Below are positions 1 to 5,131 of a DNA stretch of 8,722 nucleotides, in pieces (position 1 is the first letter of the stretch; every line of letters starts with the position of its first letter). The position numbers and the translations under genes were made by a program. Source of the DNA: Verrucomicrobia bacterium TMED44 (GTDB taxonomy: Bacteria > Verrucomicrobiota > Verrucomicrobiia > Opitutales > Seribacteraceae); the NCBI GenBank assembly GCA_002168015.1, contig NHCX01000040.1:28918-37639 (forward strand), read 5' to 3'. The notes under the pieces were generated by a model. It worked only from the letters and a program-made list of their open reading frames with translations, was not told the DNA's origin and did not search any database.

Positions 1-4
1 TTCA

Positions 5-1411
5 ATGGTCTCACAATCTTTTTTAGAACCTAGCTCCATCCTTAAGGGTAAGGAATTACTTTTACTGGAAGACGACTCATTTCTGGGAAAAAGGCTGGCC
101 GCCAAATTCGAGCAGTTCGAAGCGGATGTCACACTTTGCGAATCATTGGAAGAAGCACGGAATTCCTTGCGGTCGATCACATTCGACTTCGCGTTATTTG
201 ACCTGAATCTCCCGGATGGCGAAAGTTTGGAACTACTCAAAGAGGATCTAGTTCCTGCAAACACCTTGGTTATTCTTATGACAGCTGAGGGCGGAATTTC
301 ATCAGCCGTGGAAGCGATGAGGCTCGGAGCCGCCGATTATCTGAGTAAGCCTTTTGATGTAGACGAAATTCCGATCCTTTTTTTAAAAGCAGATAAGCAA
401 AGAAAAAGTAAACGCCTTGCCCAGCACGGGTCAGAACAAAGAAAACAGAAATCTTCCAATCTCTTTTTTGAAGGTGCATTTGAAGATGATTTCAAACAAC
501 TGAATAAAATAACTGAAGTCGATCACCGTCTTCAAGCCAACCTGCCTCCCCTTCTTATTGATGGCCCAACAGGTTCCGGGAAATCAACTTATGCAAGATG
601 GGTGCACGACCATGGTCCTAGGCAGGAAGCAGCCTTTGTGGCGGTCAATTGCTCCGCCATTCCGAATACTCTGATTGAATCAGAATTGTTTGGACATGAA
701 AAAGGGGCTTTTACTGATGCCAAAAATGCGCGAATCGGATTATTTGAAGCAGCTGACCATGGTACTCTCTTTCTCGATGAAATCGCCTCCCTTTCTCCCG
801 AGGCACAAGCGAAATTACTTCTTGCGATAGAGAGCGGAATTATTCGAAGAATTGGAGGAACCAATGAAATCAAAGTCGATGTGCGTATCATTGCAGCGGC
901 GAATCAAGATTTATCAAAACTGATTCAGGATGGAGTTTTTCGTGAAGATCTCTTCCACCGCCTTGACCTTCTCAGAATTAAAATCCGCCCGCTCTCTTCG
1001 AGAGGTAAAGATATATCCAGTCTCGCTAAGCATTTACTGCATTTTTTGGCAAAGAAGTACAAAATTAATCAACCGACCATTGATCCTGGATCCGAGTCTG
1101 CCCTGTTGGAATATTCCTGGCCGGGTAATACCCGCGAGCTTTTACACGAACTAGAACGAGCAATCGTAATGAATGAGAGCAAACATCCCTTACAATTCAA
1201 TTTCAAAAGAGATAGCACTCGAGAATTAAACAATCACGATTGGCTAAATCCTTTTTTCCATTTTCCAGAAGAAGGCTTTGATTTAGAAATCGAAATCTTA
1301 CGATTAATAGAAATGGCGATACTACAATCGAGGGGTAACATATCAGAAGCTGCCCGCGTTCTTGGTGTACCAAGGGACTATATTAGATATCGTCTTAAGA
1401 AGAATCAATGA
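5..1411 (+). CDS. Sigma-54-dependent NtrC-family response regulator (receiver, AAA+, Fis HTH)
   Basis: Cytoplasmic transcription activator that, when phosphorylated, uses ATP hydrolysis to remodel sigma-54 RNA polymerase. All three family domains are present over 468 residues, a normal length. Receiver, about 17-130: acidic pocket D23/D24, phospho-acceptor D66 in FALFDLNLPDG, T93 and K115 in YLSKPF. AAA+ domain, about 160-395: Walker A GPTGSGKST at 187-195, sigma-54 contact loop GAFTDA at 234-239 (canonical GAFTGA), Walker B GTLFLDE at 253-259, arginine-finger region FREDLFHRLD at 312-321, and WPGNTREL at 372-379. The Fis-type helix-turn-helix lies at about 437-466 (NISEAARVLGVPRDYIRYRL). The first ATG is only 4 bases into the window, so the true start could lie upstream. 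A sigma-54 promoter and two dyads follow directly downstream, which are probable targets, and a kinase at 3755-5080 is a likely partner. The class is certain; the signal and regulon are inferred. Confidence 0.95.
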   Translation: MVSQSFLEPSSILKGKELLLLEDDSFLGKRLAAKFEQFEADVTLCESLEEARNSLRSITFDFALFDLNLPDGESLELLKEDLVPANTLVILMTAEGGISSAVEAMRLGAADYLSKPFDVDEIPILFLKADKQRKSKRLAQHGSEQRKQKSSNLFFEGAFEDDFKQLNKITEVDHRLQANLPPLLIDGPTGSGKSTYARWVHDHGPRQEAAFVAVNCSAIPNTLIESELFGHEKGAFTDAKNARIGLFEAADHGTLFLDEIASLSPEAQAKLLLAIESGIIRRIGGTNEIKVDVRIIAAANQDLSKLIQDGVFREDLFHRLDLLRIKIRPLSSRGKDISSLAKHLLHFLAKKYKINQPTIDPGSESALLEYSWPGNTRELLHELERAIVMNESKHPLQFNFKRDSTRELNNHDWLNPFFHFPEEGFDLEIEILRLIEMAILQSRGNISEAARVLGVPRDYIRYRLKKNQ

Positions 1412-1415
1412 TTCT

Positions 1416-1436
1416 TGTGGGGAATATTTCCCGACA
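1416..1436. promoter_or_regulatory. Candidate enhancer site 1 (21-bp dyad) for the upstream regulator
   Basis: Interrupted palindrome of the form TGT-n-GGGAA-TAT-TTCCC-n-ACA, centred at 1426. Eight bases in each arm pair perfectly; one symmetric position (1419/1433) does not. It begins 5 bases after the stop codon of the NtrC-type regulator and its centre lies 125 bp upstream of the GG of the -24/-12 promoter. That is a typical distance for an NtrC-family upstream activating sequence. It shares 13 of 21 positions with the second dyad. Binding by the adjacent regulator is inferred from location and symmetry. Confidence 0.6.
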
Positions 1437-1447
1437 CTCAGGAAATT

Positions 1448-1468
1448 CTTTGGTAATATTCACCGAAG
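1448..1468. promoter_or_regulatory. Candidate enhancer site 2 (21-bp dyad), 32 bp from site 1
   Basis: Inverted repeat CTTTGGT-n7-ACCGAAG, with 6 of 7 arm positions pairing, centred at 1458. Aligned to the dyad at 1416-1436 it keeps GG, the core AATATT and CCGA at the same offsets. The centres are 32 bp apart, close to three helical turns, so two dimers would sit on the same DNA face. Tandem, phased sites of this kind are usual for NtrC-family activators, which oligomerise on DNA. It lies 93 bp (centre) upstream of the promoter GG. The site call rests on symmetry and similarity to site 1 only. Confidence 0.55.
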
Positions 1469-1549
1469 TCCTTTTTCTATCCATCTCCCAGCAAAGCCAT
1501 TATTTCACATACCATTATCCTTCAATATGTTAAGAAATTTTGCACAAGT

Positions 1550-1565
1550 TGGCACCTTTCATGCA
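1550..1565 (+). promoter_or_regulatory. Sigma-54 (-24/-12) promoter
   Basis: The sequence TGGCACCTTTCATGCA matches the sigma-54 consensus TGGCAC-N5-TTGCA at every position except one T to A change in the -12 block. The invariant GG (1551-1552) and GC (1563-1564) have the exact spacing. Transcription should begin near 1576, giving a leader of about 28 bases before the ATG at 1604, with no Shine-Dalgarno sequence in it. An NtrC-type activator is encoded immediately upstream and two candidate enhancer dyads lie in between. Confidence 0.88.
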
Positions 1566-1603
1566 AAACATCCCACAAATATTTAACCATAACCAAAAGT
1601 CAT

Positions 1604-2479
1604 ATGAATAAAATAGCTAGATTCCTATCCATCACCTTAGCAAGTGCATCATTTGTGCTCGCTCAGCAAGTTAAACGGCCACCTCTTCCTCCGGAATTAA
1701 AGGAGTCCGCTGACAAAATAAGAAAAGCGGTCGAATCTGGTGAAATCACTCATGAACAGGCTAAAAAGAAACACGAAGATATGATTCGTGATTTTAAAGC
1801 AAAGATAGGTGATGCGGCTAAAGAAGCCAAAAAAGGACAAAAAGATCCACGCCAAGTGGAGCGCGAAGTGCTGCAAGCAGTGAAAGACGGAAAAATTTCC
1901 AAAGAGGAAGCTCGTAAAAAACTTGATGCCTTACGCAAAGAAATGGCAGATAAAGGTGACCGCAAAAGCCCCGTACGTCCTGCCAAGCCAGAATTATCAA
2001 ACGAAGTTAAAGAGAAAATTGCTGCTGTAAAAGAACTTGAAAAATCCATACATGGTGAGATCAAAGCAGAAGTAGAAAAACTGGGGAAAGAAGCCTCACG
2101 TGAAGACATTAAAACAGCGGTTGAAGCTTTCAAGGAAAGTAACAAAGAAAGGTTTGATGAAATTAAAGAAGCACATGCTGCCATCCGTGAAAACCTTGAG
2201 GCCAATCGTCCTGAAAAACCTGAAAGACCCGAGCTTACTGAAGAATTGAAAGCTAAAGTCGAAGCTCTCCATGCCAAACGCAAAGAAATGCATGTGGCAC
2301 AAAAAGAACTGCACAACAATCTGAAAGATGCATCCAAGGAAGACCGGAAGGAAATGATTACTGCATTCAAAGAAAGTAATAAGGAAAAGCATGAAGAGAT
2401 TAAAACTCAAGCCAAAGCAGTAAAAGAAGAAATCAGATCTTTGATTGAGACAGAAGCTACACGCACATCAGACCTCTAA
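1604..2479 (+). CDS. Exported Lys/Glu-rich helical repeat protein of unknown function
   Basis: I do not recognise a named family. Residues 1-20 form a classic signal peptide (NKIARF, hydrophobic core, cleavage likely after VLA before QQ), so the 291-residue product should be exported, probably to the periplasm. The mature chain is dominated by Lys, Glu and Ala, is strongly helix/coiled-coil-like, and has no Cys, Trp or Tyr. Two internal duplications are visible. A SHOCT-like V..G.I...A.KK motif occurs at 43-55 and again at 93-105. A helical unit of about 80 residues begins at KPEL (128) and again at RPEL (208), each copy carrying AFKESNKE. It is preceded by a sigma-54 promoter and followed by an intrinsic terminator, so it is probably transcribed alone, under the upstream regulator. 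Its composition loosely recalls small stress-induced periplasmic chaperones, but no family motif supports that. The start is the ATG that gives the signal peptide; no ribosome binding site is visible. Confidence 0.9.
   Translation: MNKIARFLSITLASASFVLAQQVKRPPLPPELKESADKIRKAVESGEITHEQAKKKHEDMIRDFKAKIGDAAKEAKKGQKDPRQVEREVLQAVKDGKISKEEARKKLDALRKEMADKGDRKSPVRPAKPELSNEVKEKIAAVKELEKSIHGEIKAEVEKLGKEASREDIKTAVEAFKESNKERFDEIKEAHAAIRENLEANRPEKPERPELTEELKAKVEALHAKRKEMHVAQKELHNNLKDASKEDRKEMITAFKESNKEKHEEIKTQAKAVKEEIRSLIETEATRTSDL
1985..2452 (+). repeat. Tandem duplication of an ~80-residue helical unit
   Basis: Two adjacent coding units, about 1985-2224 and 2225-2452, encode PEL....K.K..A at the start and an AFKESNKE octapeptide near the end. 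The octapeptides are 79 residues apart. The codons for the two octapeptides differ at several synonymous positions, so the duplication is old and retained at protein level, not a recent DNA slippage. Confidence 0.75.
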
Positions 2480-2515
2480 GGAATTTTCTTCCTAGCAGAA
2501 TACTCAAAAAGACTT

Positions 2516-2548
2516 TAAAACGGGATGGCTAAAAGCCATCCCGTTTTA
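2516..2548 (+). terminator. Strong intrinsic terminator after the exported helical protein
   Basis: A perfect stem of 15 base pairs (TAAAACGGGATGGCT paired with AGCCATCCCGTTTTA) encloses a three-base AAA loop at 2531-2533. The core is GC-rich and its 3' arm ends in TTTT at 2544-2547. The flanking A-tract makes the hairpin nearly symmetric, so it could also work on the opposite strand. It starts 37 bases after the stop codon at 2479 and should end the sigma-54 transcript. This separates that gene from the outer-membrane protein and kinase pair downstream. Confidence 0.92.
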
Positions 2549-2577
2549 CTGCTTATTGGGCAAATTAATTCTTAAAT

Positions 2578-3750
2578 TTGAATTTCCACACAACACTTTT
2601 ACTTCTGACCCTTCCATTTTGCTGTACTTCCGTACTTTGGCCGAACGATCAGAACAGTACTTTCTCTGATGAAGAACTCCGAGAGATGTTATTTGGAGAC
2701 AACATCTCGGAAAACCTTACCGAAAATAAAACTCAAAAAACTAGTTGGATTCCATCTTACTCAGGAGAGACGGGGGCAGGATACTCTGATAATCCTTTAT
2801 ACGGCCCGTTTATCCGTCAGGAAGCAGCCTACATTGAAACTTCGGTGGAAGCTTTTTTCTTAAGAGAAGGAAACTCCGAACAGTTCACCTATCTGTATTT
2901 TTTTGGAGAAGGAAAAGCATTTGATGCATTCCCCGATAATAAAACAACCACAATCATGCTGGGGCAATTTGAACATGCGTTTACCCCGAATGGGTCCTCT
3001 CAATCATATGGCTTTCGGTTAAGACATACCTATTATGACCAAGGATTTGATTTTTCTGAATTGGGACTTCCCTACTCCATGAATGTACGATCCAATAAAT
3101 CAGAATTTAGCCCTTATCTGTCGAAAAAGTTTACGGAACAACTAAAAGGAACGGTACAATTAACCAAAGGGGTTGAGAATTTCAAAGTCATTACTGATGA
3201 TAACCGTGACACAGCGATTGGCCTCTCACTCGATGGTTCATCTGATTATTTAGAATGGAAGCTCGAGGGTGAAATTACAGAAAAGAAATATCAGGATCGT
3301 CCCAAACGTAAGGCGGATGGGAGCCTTCTATCAACAGAACCCTTATCAACTGACAGAATGGGCGTATCTCTTCGGGTTGAGAAAGATTTCGGATTCCCCC
3401 TTTTGGAAAGCTCGAAAGCTAAAATTCAGTGGACCAAACTGGAAGACAAGGCTGGCGGTTACTATGATTTTGATAAACTCGCACTTGGCGTCGAACAGGA
3501 AGTAGAATTCTCGAAATATAAGTTTGATTTTAGCCTAAGCGTAGCAGAAACAATATATGATGAAAGAAAGGTCGATTCAGGTGCTAGATTCGAAAGACAA
3601 AGTATGGTACTTGGCACCACTTGTATTCGTGAGATCAACGACAAAATCGATGCATATTTTAAATGGTCGCGGGAAGAAGATTTTTCCAATGCCCGAGACT
3701 ATGAATATCATTCAAACTTTTGGTCTATGGGAATAGCTTGGGATCTGTAA
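2578..3750 (+). CDS. Predicted outer-membrane beta-barrel protein
   Basis: Unnamed protein of 390 residues. TTG at 2578 is the only plausible start: an in-frame stop lies at 2566-2568, and the next ATG, at residue 37, would remove the signal peptide. Residues 1-20 (NFHTTLLLLTLPF...) form the hydrophobic export signal. Two cysteines (15-16) end the core, but the context LPFCC is a poor lipobox. An acidic linker (about 28-55) follows. From about residue 75 the chain shows many alternating polar/hydrophobic, aromatic-rich stretches separated by charged, Asp/Lys/Gly-rich turns, ending in FWSMGIAWDL, as expected for an outer-membrane barrel. No catalytic motif is visible. It is 4 bp from the kinase gene and almost certainly co-transcribed with it. 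That suggests a role in signal input or in the same envelope process (inference). No clear promoter is seen in the short gap after the terminator. A plug-less porin or barrel anchor are alternatives. Confidence 0.8.
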   Translation: MNFHTTLLLLTLPFCCTSVLWPNDQNSTFSDEELREMLFGDNISENLTENKTQKTSWIPSYSGETGAGYSDNPLYGPFIRQEAAYIETSVEAFFLREGNSEQFTYLYFFGEGKAFDAFPDNKTTTIMLGQFEHAFTPNGSSQSYGFRLRHTYYDQGFDFSELGLPYSMNVRSNKSEFSPYLSKKFTEQLKGTVQLTKGVENFKVITDDNRDTAIGLSLDGSSDYLEWKLEGEITEKKYQDRPKRKADGSLLSTEPLSTDRMGVSLRVEKDFGFPLLESSKAKIQWTKLEDKAGGYYDFDKLALGVEQEVEFSKYKFDFSLSVAETIYDERKVDSGARFERQSMVLGTTCIREINDKIDAYFKWSREEDFSNARDYEYHSNFWSMGIAWDL

Positions 3751-3754
3751 GTTC

Positions 3755-5080
3755 ATGCTTAATCGAAAAATTTGGTTTGGGTTTTGGCTGTGCATCGCTC
3801 TGCTTCTCTTGCTCACTTTCTTTTTTTCACTGTATTTCAGAAAAGAATTCCATCTCCGAATCATTGAGTCGGAGCATACCATCTTGAATTCCGAACTAGC
3901 TTCTCTTTCAGAAAAAATTGAATTCCGATTACTCGAAAGAGACTTAACATTGCTAGAGTTGGGCTTCCCTGAAATCACCTCTTCTCGAAAAGAGCTTATC
4001 GAGCAATTGGCCCTCGATGCACTTACTTTCCCAAAAGTATCACAAGTTTTTGCATATGAAAAAGATGGAACCCCCATTTCTTTGGTAACTGGAAGCCGAG
4101 CAAGTAGTGAAAATGTCGAATTTATTTCAAAAATAAGTAGCCCAGGATTCACTTACACTTACTCGAGAGGAACAGAATGCTCGTTATTTTTTGAAATCAA
4201 ATTCCTTGAAAAACCCTGTTTCTTTGAGGTTCAGATTGGAGAAGAGTTTATCCTCAACGAGTGGAATGCGATTGATCAGCAGATCGTTCAGCAGGGTCTG
4301 TTGATTGTTGGAACGGGGACCATACTGCTATTCTTAATTTTTCGATTCTTAAATGGACGTATTCAAAATCGGGAAAATCAATTGGAAATAAAAAATCAAC
4401 TGCTTCAACGTACTAATCAAAAATTGGCTCAGGCATACAAAACAGTCAGTCTTGGTGCCCTGGCAGGTCATTTGATGCATTCGCTAAAAACTCCTCTCAC
4501 TCGACTACAAATTATTACTCGAGAAGCGGAAACGAAGCGGAATATTGATCCGAAAGAACTTCATTCCATCCAAGTTCAAATCAAAGAATTAGTCTCTCAG
4601 TCCCTAAACTCACTCAAAGAAATCGAGGAACAAAAACAATATTATCAAGTTAGCCTACGGGATATCCTACAATCTATTGTGGCCCGGGCACAGGATAATT
4701 TCCCAAAGGGCAAAATTATCGTTGAAGATAGTGCCGGACTAGATTTGGAAATGGATAACCTCCGCACCGCTCTTTTGACTCCAATTATTTCTACATTGAT
4801 AGAAAATGCTTTTGAATCCAATCATCAAAGCCTAGTTAAAATAGGAGAAGAAAACATGAGGGAAACAATTATACTTTATGTTGCGGACTCAAGTGGTGGA
4901 ATCCCTGAATCGGAAAAAGAATTTCTTTTTGACCCTACAAAAAGCCGTAAAAAAGGAGGAACCGGACTCGGTCTAGCAATTGCACAACAACTCTCTCAAA
5001 GCATGAACGCAGAGTTGAAACTAGAAAACAGTGATTTAAATGGTTCAAAATTTATAATTTCTTTTCCTTTTGAATCTTAG
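3755..5080 (+). CDS. Membrane-bound sensor histidine kinase
   Basis: Inner-membrane kinase of 441 residues. Transmembrane helix 1 is about 7-28 and helix 2 about 181-198, enclosing an extracytoplasmic sensor domain of about 150 residues (30-180) of no family I recognise. That domain has just two cysteines, C142 and C155. A short coiled coil (about 202-230) leads to the dimerisation/phosphotransfer region with H242 in HLMHSLKTPLTRLQ. The ATPase domain has an N-box around ENAFES (N351), G1 DSSGGIPE (D378), an F-box-like FLFDPTKS at 390-397 and G2 GGTGLGLAIA at 401-410, so it appears catalytically complete. No PAS, HAMP or receiver domain is seen. The ATG lies 4 bases after the stop of the outer-membrane gene. 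The NtrC-type regulator at 5-1411 is the only response regulator in view and a likely partner (inference). The class is sure, the stimulus unknown. Confidence 0.95.
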   Translation: MLNRKIWFGFWLCIALLLLLTFFFSLYFRKEFHLRIIESEHTILNSELASLSEKIEFRLLERDLTLLELGFPEITSSRKELIEQLALDALTFPKVSQVFAYEKDGTPISLVTGSRASSENVEFISKISSPGFTYTYSRGTECSLFFEIKFLEKPCFFEVQIGEEFILNEWNAIDQQIVQQGLLIVGTGTILLFLIFRFLNGRIQNRENQLEIKNQLLQRTNQKLAQAYKTVSLGALAGHLMHSLKTPLTRLQIITREAETKRNIDPKELHSIQVQIKELVSQSLNSLKEIEEQKQYYQVSLRDILQSIVARAQDNFPKGKIIVEDSAGLDLEMDNLRTALLTPIISTLIENAFESNHQSLVKIGEENMRETIILYVADSSGGIPESEKEFLFDPTKSRKKGGTGLGLAIAQQLSQSMNAELKLENSDLNGSKFIISFPFES

Positions 5081-5131
5081 ACCTAAAAGGCTAGGTTGTA
5101 ATATTAAATTACCTATTGCTAATACAAATAT

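Noticed and set aside
1400..1416. Hairpin AAGAAT-n5-ATTCTT spanning the stop codon of the regulator gene, considered as a terminator
   Set aside because: Only six AT-rich pairs and no T-run; too weak to call.
1750..2370. Long open frame of about 200 codons on the minus strand inside the exported helical protein gene
   Set aside because: It is Ser/Leu/Phe-rich, which is what the antisense of Lys/Glu-rich codons gives. It has no signal or domain, and the + strand gene has a signal peptide, promoter and terminator.
3611..3630. TTGGCACC in the outer-membrane protein gene, resembling a -24 element
   Set aside because: No GC at the correct -12 spacing; inside a coding region.
5081..5115. ACCTA ... 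TAGGT ... ACCTA short inverted repeats after the kinase gene, considered as a terminator or operator
   Set aside because: Arms are five bases, without a T-tract or extended pairing. No convincing terminator is seen, so read-through into the giant gene remains possible.
5094..5120. Possible second sigma-54 promoter before the giant gene (TTGCT at 5116-5120)
   Set aside because: No GG at the required position (5106-5107 is AA), so the -24 element is missing.
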